Source of the DNA: an uncultured Blautia sp.
GTDB lineage: Bacteria; Bacillota; Clostridia; Lachnospirales; Lachnospiraceae
DNA length: 64,000 nt
Direction of reading: 5' to 3'
Assembly (NCBI GenBank): GCA_900551075.1
Contig: URVB01000007.1
Location: 1-64,000, forward strand
A model generated the notes under the pieces. It saw nothing but the letters and a program-made list of their open reading frames with translations. It did no database searches and was not told where the DNA came from. Position numbers and translations under genes: made by a program. This document shows, piece by piece, positions 36,131 through 44,906 of the stretch (its first letter is position 1; every line of letters starts with the position of its first letter).

Positions 36131-36166
36131 GCCCTTCTCTCATTTTACAGAGGGAGGGGCTTTTTT
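36131..36166 (+). terminator. Terminator after the recombinase scar
   Basis: GCCCTTCTCT pairs imperfectly with AGGGAGGGGC (36131-36140 with 36151-36160) and is followed by six T. Confidence 0.6.
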
Positions 36167-36186
36167 GCTGCTCATTTTTGGTCTCA

Positions 36187-36521
36187 TCAGACAAGGTATC
36201 GCTCACAAAATTCTTTTGCTGTTACAATCTGGATGTTTTCGTATTGCTGCAGAACCAGCAAATCTTTATCACCGCTTACAATGTAAAGCGCATGGGCATC
36301 TTTTGCGCAGTTGATAAATTTATCATCATCGGGGGCACGGCTGATTTGAATGTTGGAAACAGACTCAATAATCTCCAATGCACCAATCAACGGGGACAGA
36401 ATCTCCCGATTGAGATGTCCCTGCTTCCGTGAAACCATTTCCTGCACGATCTCCTCGTATTCATCTACAATCTCAGTAGTTGCAAAGGCAGATATTCTTT
36501 TTTGTCTACTACTATCTTCAT
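36187..36521 (-). pseudogene. Broken PIN-domain toxin of a type II toxin-antitoxin pair
   Basis: The ATG at 36521 overlaps the antitoxin stop (ATGA), the usual coupling. It opens MKIVVD, the first strand of PIN nucleases, but then runs into an A6 tract and soon a stop. In another frame the C-terminal half continues intact (DEYEEIVQEMVSRKQGHLN, APDDDKFINCAKDAHALYIV, SGDKDLLVL) with the acidic PIN residues. The expected DTN and about 20 following codons are missing, so a deletion plus frameshift has disabled the toxin. Confidence 0.7.
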
Positions 36522-36784
36522 TCCCGTTTCCTTCTCCTTACAGACTTGATAATGCCGTCTACATCCGATTCTTCATACCCGACTGAAGCAGCCCATTCCT
36601 GTGCCTTATTCATGGACGCTTCAAATTCCTCAGCAGAAGGGAGTTTCAGAGTTTTTAGCATAATCACATCACCGGAGACGTATGCAACCAGCTTGTCACC
36701 GGTTTCAATCGACAAGAGCTTGCGTATGCTGATGGGGAGGGAAATCTGCCCCTTAGAGGAAACTGTCAAAACCTGAGTACTCAT
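36518..36784 (-). CDS. AbrB-family antitoxin
   Basis: 88 residues. Swapped-hairpin DNA-binding domain: QVLTVSSKGQISLPISIRKL then IETGDKLVAYVSGD, as in AbrB/MazE-like antitoxins paired with PIN toxins. Start at 36784 with AAAGGAG upstream (in-frame codons to 36802 lie before the ribosome site). A perfect inverted repeat sits at 36802-36820, the likely autoregulatory operator. The gene is intact although its toxin is not. Confidence 0.85.
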   Translation of the reverse strand: MSTQVLTVSSKGQISLPISIRKLLSIETGDKLVAYVSGDVIMLKTLKLPSAEEFEASMNKAQEWAASVGYEESDVDGIIKSVRRRKRE

Positions 36785-36801
36785 ATCGCACACTCCTTTC
36801 A

Positions 36802-36820
36802 AAGTAAGATTTTCTTACTT
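36802..36820 (-). promoter_or_regulatory. Operator of the antitoxin gene
   Basis: AAGTAAGA (36802-36809) and TCTTACTT (36813-36820) form a perfect 8-bp inverted repeat with a TTT centre, between the promoter and the ribosome binding site. Confidence 0.65.
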
Positions 36821-36822
36821 AT

Positions 36823-36851
36823 ATTATGCCATAGACCGCTGTACTATGCAA
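36823..36851 (-). promoter_or_regulatory. Promoter of the toxin-antitoxin pair
   Basis: Minus strand TTGCAT (36851-36846), 17-base spacer, CATAAT (36828-36823), directly upstream of the operator. Confidence 0.5.
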
Positions 36852-36893
36852 GAGATTCCGGGAAATTTTGAAATCATCACTTGACAATGTGGC

Positions 36894-36981
36894 AAAGAGA
36901 AAGCCAGTGCCTTGAGGCACGGCCAAGTAGGGCGGGCTTAGAGACCGCGTCCCGAGCCACCCGTTTTACGGGTGGGGCGAC
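36894..36981 (+). repeat. Solo IS200-type right-end sequence next to typA
   Basis: Bases 36894-36968 match 42769-42843, the 3' part of the IS200 element, with two differences in 75. The copy here goes on to complete a perfect hairpin, CACCCG-TTTTA-CGGGTG (36958-36974), then GGGCGAC, ending one base before the typA stop. No transposase gene is next to it. It may be a relic, a miniature end element or a structured RNA gene. Confidence 0.8.
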
Positions 36982-38814
36982 TTATTGTTTGCGGAAAGCC
37001 GCTCTTTTTCTTTCTCTTGGGTCCAGGATTCTTTTACGAATACGCAGACTGGACGGTGTCACTTCAAGAAGCTCATCCTGGTCAATGAATTCGATTGCCT
37101 GTTCCAGGCTTAATACTTTGGGCGGTGTCAGCTTCAGGGCTTCATCCGCAGAGGATGAACGTGTATTGGTCAGATGCTTGGTCTTACAGACATTCAGTTC
37201 AATATCCTCAGCTTTTCCATTCTGTCCGATGACCATACCGCTGTAAACCTTAGAACCAGGGCCGATAAACAGGATACCCCGCTCCTGAGCGGAGAACAGC
37301 CCGTAGGTTACGGCTTCGCCTGCTTCAAAAGCAATCAGGGAGCCTTGCTTACGATACTGGAAATCACCCTTATAGGACGAATATCCGTCAAACATGGTGT
37401 TCAGGATACCGGTTCCCTTGGTAGAGGTCAGGAACTCACCGCGAAAACCAATCAGGCCCCTGGAAGGAATGTGGAACTCCAGACGGACAGAACCATCGCT
37501 GGCAGTGCTCATGCCCTGCAGCTCGCCCTTGCGTTCGCTTAATTTCCGGATAACTGTGCCGGAGAATTCTTCCGGTACGTCTACATAAGCAATTTCCATG
37601 GGCTCCAGCTTTTTGCCCCGTTCGTCAAATTTATACAGGACTTCCGGTTTGCTGACCGCAAATTCATAGCCTTCGCGACGCATATTTTCGATCAAAACAG
37701 AAAGATGCAGTTCCCCTCGTCCGGATACCTTAAAGCACTCGGTGGTTTCTGTATCTTCCACACGCAGGCTGACATCTGTATTCAGCTCCCGGTAAAGACG
37801 GTCGCGGAGGTGACGGGACGTGATATACTTTCCCTCCTGTCCGGCCAACGGGCTGTCATTGACAAGGAAGTTCATGGCAATGGTGGGCTCGGAAATCTTC
37901 TGGAAAGGAATGGCTTCCGGATTCTCTCCTCCGCACAGAGTATCTCCGATGTGAATATCCGCAATACCGGAAATTGCCACAATGGAGCCTACGGAGGCTT
38001 CCTTTACCTCAATCTTATTCAGACCGTCGAATTCATAGAGCTTACTGATTTTTACCTTTTGATGCTTGTCCGCATCGTGGTGATTCAGCATCGTCAGCTC
38101 CTGATTGACGGAAATCTTACCGTTTTCCACCTTGCCGACACCGATGCGGCCTACATATTCATTATAGTCAATGGTACTGACCAGTACCTGTGTATCCGTA
38201 TCCGGGTCGCCCTCGGGGGCAGGGATGTATTTCAGAATCGTTTCAAACAGCGGAGCCATATTCTCCGGGGTATCTTTTAAGTCCAGGACAGCATGGCCGG
38301 CTTTTGCAGATGCATAGAGGAACGGACAGTCAAGCTGTTCATCGGAAGCCTCCAGGTCCATGAGCAGTTCCAGAACCTCGTCGATCACCTCATCCGGGCG
38401 GGCTTCCGGGCGGTCGATCTTATTGATGCAGACAATGACATGCAGATCCAGCTCGAGAGCCTTTTTCAATACAAATTTTGTCTGAGGCATAGCGCCTTCA
38501 AAAGCATCAACAAGAAGAATGACACCGTCTACCATCTTCAGTACACGCTCTACTTCCCCTCCGAAATCTGCATGTCCCGGGGTATCGATGATATTAATTT
38601 TTACATTCTTATAATGAACGGCAGTATTTTTGGATAAAATGGTAATTCCGCGCTCACGTTCAATATCATTGGAGTCCATGACACGCTCCTGGACCTCCTG
38701 GTTTTCGCGGAAAACACCGCTCTGTTTCAGAAGCTGGTCTACCAGAGTTGTCTTTCCATGGTCAACATGAGCGATAATGGCTACATTACGTACATCTTCG
38801 CGTTTGGTCTTCAT
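36982..38814 (-). CDS. typA: Ribosome-associated GTPase TypA/BipA
   Basis: 610 residues, full length. Translation-factor GTPase that helps 50S assembly and stress growth. G1 AHVDHGKTT (about 15-23), G3 DTPGHADFG, G4 NKID; then EF-G-like domains III and V and the BipA-specific C-terminal domain ending ILDPRERKRAAFRKQ. The stop is one base from the solo IS200-type end, whose hairpin may serve as its transcript end. Confidence 0.97.
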   Translation of the reverse strand: MKTKREDVRNVAIIAHVDHGKTTLVDQLLKQSGVFRENQEVQERVMDSNDIERERGITILSKNTAVHYKNVKINIIDTPGHADFGGEVERVLKMVDGVILLVDAFEGAMPQTKFVLKKALELDLHVIVCINKIDRPEARPDEVIDEVLELLMDLEASDEQLDCPFLYASAKAGHAVLDLKDTPENMAPLFETILKYIPAPEGDPDTDTQVLVSTIDYNEYVGRIGVGKVENGKISVNQELTMLNHHDADKHQKVKISKLYEFDGLNKIEVKEASVGSIVAISGIADIHIGDTLCGGENPEAIPFQKISEPTIAMNFLVNDSPLAGQEGKYITSRHLRDRLYRELNTDVSLRVEDTETTECFKVSGRGELHLSVLIENMRREGYEFAVSKPEVLYKFDERGKKLEPMEIAYVDVPEEFSGTVIRKLSERKGELQGMSTASDGSVRLEFHIPSRGLIGFRGEFLTSTKGTGILNTMFDGYSSYKGDFQYRKQGSLIAFEAGEAVTYGLFSAQERGILFIGPGSKVYSGMVIGQNGKAEDIELNVCKTKHLTNTRSSSADEALKLTPPKVLSLEQAIEFIDQDELLEVTPSSLRIRKRILDPRERKRAAFRKQ

Positions 38815-39051
38815 AAAAATCGAAATCCTTTCTTATAGCAGCGGCTGCTCAGACAGCCTGTGTGGAGGCAGCCGCCTGTGTTCTAGCCTATATTTATCAT
38901 TTCTTCGAACATATCCGACAATCCAGTTTATCACAATTTCTGCAGATTACAAGGCATTGAAAAAAATTTTTTTAATTTTGGTTCTAAAGAACTGGATGTC
39001 CTCATAGACATATTAAAGACAAAATACCCAAAGAGGAAGGAGAACTGTATT

Positions 39052-39678
39052 ATGGCAGACAAAATTATTGAAAACAATCAGGTATCGATCATGGGGAAGA
39101 TTGCTACCGGCTTTACGTTCAGTCACCAGGTATTTGGAGAGGGATTCTATACTATGGATCTTCTGGTGAAGCGTTTAAGTGACTCAGAGGACAGAATTCC
39201 GGTTATGGTATCGGAGAGGCTGGTGGATGTGACGCAGGATTATGTAGGGGAGTACATAGAAATCCACGGACAATTCCGTTCCTATAACCGTCACGAGGAA
39301 AAGCACAACCGTCTGGTGCTTTCTGTTTTTGCCAGGGAACTGAAATTTGTAGAGGAAGAGGATGATTCGATTCCTGTAAATCAGATTTTCCTGGATGGTT
39401 ACATTTGTAAGCCGCCGGTGTACCGCAAAACACCGCTTGGAAGGGAGATTGCGGATCTGCTGCTGGCGGTTAACCGGCCATATGGAAAATCGGATTACAT
39501 ACCATGTATTTGCTGGGGAAGAAACGCCCGTTATGCATCTGCCTTTGCCGTAGGCGGACATGTTTTGATATGGGGCCGTATCCAGAGCAGGGAATATATG
39601 AAGAAAATCGGGGAAACTGAAACAGAAAAGAGGACAGCATACGAAGTCTCGGTAAGCAAGCTGGAATATATTGAATAG
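39052..39678 (+). CDS. Single-stranded-DNA-binding-like protein with two OB folds
   Basis: 208 residues. The C-terminal half (NQIFLDGYICKPPVYRKTPL, then GREIADLLLAVNRPYGKSDY and IPCICWGRNARYAS) is a clear SSB/PriB-type OB fold. The N-terminal half (NNQVSIMGKIATGFTFSHQV) looks like a second, divergent OB fold. It lacks the acidic SSB tail, so it is not the main SSB. Divergent from typA. AAGGAGAAC precedes the ATG. Confidence 0.8.
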   Translation: MADKIIENNQVSIMGKIATGFTFSHQVFGEGFYTMDLLVKRLSDSEDRIPVMVSERLVDVTQDYVGEYIEIHGQFRSYNRHEEKHNRLVLSVFARELKFVEEEDDSIPVNQIFLDGYICKPPVYRKTPLGREIADLLLAVNRPYGKSDYIPCICWGRNARYASAFAVGGHVLIWGRIQSREYMKKIGETETEKRTAYEVSVSKLEYIE

Positions 39679-39766
39679 CTAAGACTTGCAATTCTTCGTA
39701 ATCTGCGGTAAGATAAGCATATTCAAGAAAATGGATTGCATTTCGTTAACAGTAAGAGGAATTATT

Positions 39767-40270
39767 ATGGAAAGAGAATTCACAGAGGTATATTGCGGAA
39801 GCGGGCGCGGGAAAACAACTTTGGCAATCGGTCAGAGCATCCGTGTCTGTACGCAGGGAAAAAGTGTCATTATCATCCAGTTTCTCAAAGGGAAAGAAAG
39901 ACGTGCTACGGATTTTCTGGAAGATTTGGACAATCTGGACATCAAGATTTTCCGATTTGAGAAGCAAGTTAGCTGTTATGAAGAACTGAGCGATCAGGAA
40001 AAGGATGAAGAAAAACTGAATATTCTGAATGGCTTAAATTTTGCAAGAAAAGTGGTTGCCACTCAGGAATGTGACCTTCTGGTGTTGGACGAAATCCTTG
40101 GTCTTTTGGACTGCGGAATTGCGACTGTAGATGCAATTGCGGATATTCTGAAGCTGAAGGATAAGACGATGCATATCATTATGACTGGACGCAGCCTTCC
40201 GAAGGAATTGGAATGCTATGTGGACAGTGTAACCACTCTGACAACGGCAGACGCGGAATGTCAGGGTTAA
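39767..40270 (+). CDS. CobO/BtuR-family ATP:corrinoid adenosyltransferase
   Basis: 167 residues. The P-loop GSGRGKTTLAIG is near the start; VIIIQFLKG and CDLLVLDEILGLLDCGI match the CobA/CobO family that adenosylates cobalamin. Start at ATG 39767 (AAGAGGA upstream); an earlier in-frame ATG at 39686 lacks a site. It is somewhat shorter than typical CobO, and no cobalamin genes are adjacent, so it may be a paralogue with another role. dapA begins 41 bases later. Confidence 0.82.
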   Translation: MEREFTEVYCGSGRGKTTLAIGQSIRVCTQGKSVIIIQFLKGKERRATDFLEDLDNLDIKIFRFEKQVSCYEELSDQEKDEEKLNILNGLNFARKVVATQECDLLVLDEILGLLDCGIATVDAIADILKLKDKTMHIIMTGRSLPKELECYVDSVTTLTTADAECQG

Positions 40271-40311
40271 GAAGGAAATGTATATTACAGAAGAATTAAG
40301 GAGGAAAGCAT

Positions 40312-41205
40312 ATGGCAATTTTTAAAGGCGCAGGCGTAGCAATCGTGACCCCAATGTATGAAGACGGTAAGGTGAATTATGATAAACTTGGAGAATTGAT
40401 TGAATTTCAGATTGCCAACAGCACAGACGCAATTATCATTTGCGGTACAACAGGCGAATCTTCTACGATGACTCATGGTGAGCATCTTCAGACAATCAAA
40501 TATGCAATTGATAAGGTTGCGAAGCGTGTACCGGTGATTGCGGGTACCGGTTCGAACTGTACAGAGACGGCAATCATGATGTCTGAGGAGGCTGCTTCTT
40601 ATGGCGCGGATGCATTGCTGGTCGTAACTCCTTATTATAATAAAGCAACGCAGAAAGGCTTGATCGCCCACTATACTGCAATTGCAAATGCAGTACCGGA
40701 AACTCCGATCATCATGTATAATGTGCCGAGCCGTACAGGCTGCAATATTCAGCCTGCAACAGCAGTTGCTCTTGCTAAGAATGTTAAGAATATTGTTGGA
40801 TTAAAAGCTGCCAGCGGAGATTTATCCCAGATTGCCAAAACCATGTCCATGGCAGATGGATGTCTGGAGCTGTATTCAGGTAATGATGACCAGACGCTTC
40901 CGATTCTGTCTCTGGGCGGTGTGGGCGTTATTTCCGTATTGTCGAATGTTGCACCGAAGGAAACCCACGATATGGTCATGAAGTTCCTGGAGGGAGACCT
41001 TGAGGGTGCTGCCAGGATTCAGCTTGCAGCAATTCCGCTGATCAGTGCGTTGTTCTGTGAAGTAAATCCGATTCCTGCAAAAGCCGGTCTGAATCTTATG
41101 GGCATGGAGGTTGGACCGCTTCGTATGCCGCTGACAGAGATGGAAGATGCAAATAAAGAAATACTGGCAAAAGCAATGAAGGATTTTGGAATCAAGCTTG
41201 CATAA
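40312..41205 (+). CDS. dapA: 4-hydroxy-tetrahydrodipicolinate synthase
   Basis: 297 residues. Condenses pyruvate with aspartate semialdehyde, the first committed step of lysine and diaminopimelate synthesis. CGTTGESSTM, MYNVPSRTGCN (Tyr) and GLKAASGD with the Schiff-base Lys165 are all present. AAGGAGG precedes the ATG. Cotranscribed with dapB, 22 bases downstream. Confidence 0.96.
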   Translation: MAIFKGAGVAIVTPMYEDGKVNYDKLGELIEFQIANSTDAIIICGTTGESSTMTHGEHLQTIKYAIDKVAKRVPVIAGTGSNCTETAIMMSEEAASYGADALLVVTPYYNKATQKGLIAHYTAIANAVPETPIIMYNVPSRTGCNIQPATAVALAKNVKNIVGLKAASGDLSQIAKTMSMADGCLELYSGNDDQTLPILSLGGVGVISVLSNVAPKETHDMVMKFLEGDLEGAARIQLAAIPLISALFCEVNPIPAKAGLNLMGMEVGPLRMPLTEMEDANKEILAKAMKDFGIKLA

Positions 41206-41227
41206 GATAAGATAAGGAGAGACACCA

Positions 41228-41986
41228 ATGGTAAAAATCATTATGCATGGCTGCAATGGATATATGGGACAGGTAATTTCCGGTCTTGTGGAAAAAGATC
41301 CCAGTGCCGGGATAGTGGCCGGAATTGACATTGCAGATCAGAGAAAGAACAGCTATCCGGTTTTTACGGATATCAATGACTGTCAGGCAGAAGCGGATGT
41401 GATCATTGATTTTTCGTCTGCGAAGGCCGTGGATGCACTTTTGGATTACAGTGTGCAGCGCCGGATTCCGGTAGTTGTTTGTACAACAGGTCTCAGTGGG
41501 GAGCAGCTTGCAAAGATTGAAGAAGCATCTAAAAAGGTTGCTGTGCTGAAATCAGCGAATATGTCTTTGGGAATCAACACACTTTTGAAATTGGTTCAGG
41601 ATGCGGCGAAGGTTTTGGCAGCAGCAGGATTTGATATGGAGATTGTGGAACGGCATCATCGGCTGAAAGTGGATGCGCCGAGCGGTACGGCCCTTGCGCT
41701 TGCAGACAGTCTGAATGAGGCCATGGACAATGCATACAGCTATGTTTATGACCGCAGCCGGAAGCGTGAAAAACGTACGGATAAAGAAATTGGTATTTCT
41801 GCAGTTCGCGGCGGTACGATCGTAGGAGATCACGAGGTGATCTTTGCCGGTCCGGATGAAGTGATCGAGTTTAAGCATACTGCCTATTCCAAAACCGTTT
41901 TCGGAAAAGGTGCTGTAGAGGCAGCCAAATTCCTTGCAGGCAAGCCGGCAGGAAAATATGATATGAGTAATGTGATTGAAGGCTGA
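41228..41986 (+). CDS. dapB: 4-hydroxy-tetrahydrodipicolinate reductase
   Basis: 252 residues. Next step after DapA. NAD(P)H-binding GCNGYMGQVI at the N-terminus and the catalytic signature ERHHRLKVDAPSGTAL (His pair and Lys). AAGGAGAGA before the ATG. Ends in a strong terminator. Confidence 0.96.
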   Translation: MVKIIMHGCNGYMGQVISGLVEKDPSAGIVAGIDIADQRKNSYPVFTDINDCQAEADVIIDFSSAKAVDALLDYSVQRRIPVVVCTTGLSGEQLAKIEEASKKVAVLKSANMSLGINTLLKLVQDAAKVLAAAGFDMEIVERHHRLKVDAPSGTALALADSLNEAMDNAYSYVYDRSRKREKRTDKEIGISAVRGGTIVGDHEVIFAGPDEVIEFKHTAYSKTVFGKGAVEAAKFLAGKPAGKYDMSNVIEG

Positions 41987-41994
41987 GAAAAGTG

Positions 41995-42043
41995 AGCCGC
42001 AGCAGGAGTAAATGAATCATTTACTTTTGCTGTGGCTTTTTTT
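41995..42043 (+). terminator. Terminator of dapAB
   Basis: AGCCGCAGCA...AGTAAA pairs with TTTACT...TGCTGTGGCT (long stem with small mismatches and an ATCA-centred loop), followed by seven T. Confidence 0.92.
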
Positions 42044-42216
42044 ATGGGTCGGATAGACCCTGGTGAGTGCGTTGGAGTTTCTCAGCAGAGAAACGGAAAC
42101 GTACTCAACGTTAAACCACCCGCTATGCGGGTGCGCGACGTTTGTTATACAAAAAATCACCTTTCCAGTATAATAGAGGTGTTCAGGCCACTATTCATGA
42201 AAGGAAAGGTGATTTT

Positions 42217-42672
42217 ATGGCAAAGCAAACGAATTCGCTCACACATACGAAGTGGATGTGTAAATACCACATCATCTTCACCCCAAAGTATAGACGAAAA
42301 ATTGTATATAATCAATATAAAACCGATTTGCGGGATATTTTGAAACAATTGTGTAGTTATAAGGGAGTGGAGATTTTGGAAGGACATTTAATGCCAGATC
42401 ATGTACATATGCTTGTGAGCATACCACCGAAGATAAGTGTATCTACGTTTATGGGATACCTGAAGGGGAAAAGTGCACTTATGATGTTTGACAGACACGC
42501 AAACCTAAAGTATAAATTTGGAAACCGTCATTTCTGGTCAGAAGGATACTATGTTAGTACAGTAGGACTAAATGAAGCCACAATAAAGAAATATATCCAG
42601 GAGCAGGAAAAGGCGGATATCATGCAAGACAAACTCAGTGTAAAAGAATATGAAGACCCTTTTAAGGGTTAA
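42217..42672 (+). CDS. tnpA: IS200-type Y1 transposase TnpA
   Basis: 151 residues, the standard IS200 length. HUH motif MPDHVHMLV (His62, His64) and catalytic Tyr126 in ATIKKYIQEQ; also KYHIIFTPKYRRK near the start. It cuts and joins single-stranded ends at hairpins. Start at 42217 with GGAAAGGTG upstream (in-frame codons to 42142 lie before it). No tnpB gene accompanies it. Confidence 0.95.
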   Translation: MAKQTNSLTHTKWMCKYHIIFTPKYRRKIVYNQYKTDLRDILKQLCSYKGVEILEGHLMPDHVHMLVSIPPKISVSTFMGYLKGKSALMMFDRHANLKYKFGNRHFWSEGYYVSTVGLNEATIKKYIQEQEKADIMQDKLSVKEYEDPFKG

Positions 42673-42768
42673 GGCTGAGTAGTACAAAGGCCCCTTAAGG
42701 GGCTGCGACGAGTCAATAGCAGTGTGGCTTGAACGGAGCTGTGGGAAGATAGCCTTCCCACAGCAACT

Positions 42769-42843
42769 AAAGAGAAAGCCAGTGCCTTGAGGCATGGCCA
42801 AGTAGGGCGGGCTTAGAGCCCGCGTCCCGAGCCACCCGTTTTA
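42769..42843 (+). repeat. 75-bp block shared with the solo end at 36894
   Basis: Identical to 36894-36968 except at two positions. It contains GGGCGGGCTTAGAGCCCGCG, which can fold on itself. Its position, 3' of the transposase gene, is where IS200/IS605 elements carry end-derived structured RNAs. Confidence 0.85.
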
Positions 42844-42849
42844 CCAATG

Positions 42850-43395
42850 TCATTTATATCGGTCTGCCATATCGCAAAAAGCTTTGTGTTCATTTTCAAC
42901 CTTACCCGGTTGTATAATGATATCCGTGCAAATCTTATCTAATAAATCATACATTGCGTTAAGATGCAGCTGGTTAAATCCCCGGGCATTTCCGTTTGTA
43001 AAATAAGATTCTTTATCATCAGGATTATGCGCGATATTTATATCAGAACCATCACAGGCTATAAGTCTATAACCTTTAAAAAGATTTTGATTTTTACTAT
43101 ACTTGGCTGTAAATGATGTAAAAAGAGATTGAAATGCTTCAGCACGAATCTGAGCTCTTCTTTGGTTAAATGATGCTGTGCTTGGACAATCCGTAGTATA
43201 ACCAAAATATTTGTGAAGTTCATTTTTTAATGACTGGCTTTCCATAGAAATAGTAAATTTCATCAGCGTTGGAAAATCCCACTTTTTCTTTCTGGTAAAA
43301 TCTTTTTCCGGATGCACCGTGAATTCTGATACATTCAAAGACATTTCATCAATTAATTCCCATAAAGTAGCTTTTACTTCTTCCGAAAATTGCAT
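42850..43395 (-). pseudogene. Truncated IS4-type transposase (N-terminal 181 residues)
   Basis: The frame begins MQFSEEVKATLWELIDEMSL after AGGAGGT and includes FNQRRAQIRAEAFQSLF and LIACDGSDINIAHNPDD, whose Asp is the first of the DDE triad. The frame stops at 42850, seven bases from the IS200 end; the rest of the protein (normally about 400 residues or more) is absent. The family call rests on the YRLIACDGSD-type motif and layout. Confidence 0.75.
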
Positions 43396-43539
43396 AAGCG
43401 ATAACCTCCTAAAATGTAGTACATTCAAGGGGCTTCGCCGCATTTTGGGACTGATTTGTCAAGTATTTTTTTGCATAAAAAAACAGATACGTTTAATGGA
43501 CATATCTGTTCTAATATAGTGATATTTTCTTATCTTAAT

Positions 43540-44133
43540 GACATTGCTGCGAAGGTGGGCAGGGTCTCCAGAGCGGCGTATAAACAATGGGACGAATATT
43601 TGTATCGGGATTATCTGAACCGGTTTGGGCTTCCTTTGGACAAGGAAATCAAAACACTTTCCAAAGGCATGAAAATGAAACTGTGTATTGCTGCGGCACT
43701 TTCCCATAGACCGAAGCTGCTGATTTTGGATGAGGCTACCAGCGGTCTTGATCCGGTTATGCGGGATGACATTCTCGATGTTTTTCTGGAATTTGTGCAG
43801 GATGAAAACCATTCGATTTTGATGTCCTCCCATATCACCACGGATTTGGAGAAGATTGCTGACTATATTACATTTATACATCAGGGAAAAGTCCTGTTTT
43901 GTAAGACAAAGGATGAACTGCGTTACAATTATGGCATTATCCGCTGCGGCGCAGGAGTTTTTGACCAAATTGATAAATCGGAAATCCTTGCTTACCGCAA
44001 GGACGATTATCAGTGGAATGTACTGGTAGCCGACAAGGAAAAAGCCGGGAGGAAATATAAAACGGCTGTCGTAGACGGCGCTACGATTGACGATATTCTG
44101 TTATTGTATGTGAAAGGGGAGCAGGCAAAATGA
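43540..44133 (+). pseudogene. 5'-truncated ABC transporter ATP-binding protein gene
   Basis: The frame joins homologous sequence near 43540 (KVGRVSRAAYKQWDEYL) and keeps the signature TLSKGMKMKL, Walker B LLILDEATSGLD and the switch His in MSSHITTDLEKIADY. The first part, with Walker A, is missing; codons upstream (from 43456) are insertion-sequence-derived. The protein could not bind ATP normally. It overlaps the permease gene by four bases (ATGA), showing the original operon. Confidence 0.8.
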
Positions 44134-44804
44134 AAAGTCTTATTTTAAAGGATTTATATAATATCGGGCACAATGCAAAATCCATGCTGTTCATACTTGT
44201 GGTGCTTGCTATAGCTATTATCCCTGCATCCGGTGCAGGAGAATATATTTTTACCTGCGGTATCTTATGCAGTATGATGATTGTAACCACTTTTTCTTTT
44301 GACGATAACTCCCAATGGACGCGATACGCAATGATAATGCCCATTTCAAAAAGGGATTTGGTCATTGGAAAATTTATTGTTTTGGCAATCTTCTGTGCGG
44401 TTGGAAGTGTGTTCGGATTGCTGCTGGGCGGGGTTGGCGGGCTCCTTGCAGGCAAAATCGCAATAAGCCCGGCAGCTATTGGTGAGCTGCTGTTTTTGAC
44501 TTTGGCGGCAGCGGTAATATCCTTTGTTTTGGGGAGCATGTCGATTCCGCTGGTGTTTCGGTTTGGGGCTGAAAGAGGGCGGGTTTTGCTGCTGGCATCG
44601 TTCCTCATTCCTGTGGCAATTTGTTTTGGTGTATATAAGCTGCTTGCAATGTTGGGAATTGAAATGACGGATCAGGTTGTATTTATCCTTTTGTGCGGTT
44701 CCCCGGTTACAGCATTGGTTTGGGGCTATGGAATGTATCAGATAAGCTATCGGATTTTTTTAAAGCAGGAGCTGTGGGAGAGGGTTTACTATAAAAAAAT
44801 ATGA
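44130..44804 (+). CDS. ABC-2 type permease, partner of the truncated ATPase
   Basis: 224 residues, six predicted helices. It resembles the PF13346 family of small two-gene exporters: MKSLILKDLYNIGHNAKSML at the start, TTFSFDDNSQWTRYAMIMPI and SKRDLVIGKF. Intact, but its ATPase gene has lost its 5' part, so the transporter is probably dead unless another ATPase serves it. Substrate unknown. Confidence 0.82.
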   Translation: MKSLILKDLYNIGHNAKSMLFILVVLAIAIIPASGAGEYIFTCGILCSMMIVTTFSFDDNSQWTRYAMIMPISKRDLVIGKFIVLAIFCAVGSVFGLLLGGVGGLLAGKIAISPAAIGELLFLTLAAAVISFVLGSMSIPLVFRFGAERGRVLLLASFLIPVAICFGVYKLLAMLGIEMTDQVVFILLCGSPVTALVWGYGMYQISYRIFLKQELWERVYYKKI

Positions 44805-44906
44805 GTATAGACGATGTTGTGGCTGGGGCTGAAATGCGAAAACATATTTGAAGCTTATACGAAATTGACAAATTATAAGCGAAAACTTTGTCGTTTTTAA
44901 ACAGTT

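Larger units (their letters stand above)
42044..42843 (+). mobile_element. IS200-type insertion sequence, right tip damaged
   Basis: Contains an intact Y1 transposase gene. The left region carries the hairpin CACCCG-CTATG-CGGGTG followed by CGCGAC (42117-42139). The right region holds a perfect stem GCTGTGGGAAG/CTTCCCACAGC (42738-42764) and the 75-base block shared with 36894-36968. That block ends at CACCCGTTTTA, so the closing arm CGGGTG seen in the solo copy is lost here. Outer borders are estimates. It lies right after the dapB terminator and abuts a truncated IS4-type gene. Confidence 0.75.

Noticed and set aside
36881..37246. 121-codon plus-strand frame through the solo IS end and typA
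   Set aside because: Shadow frame antisense to typA; not related to the repeat.
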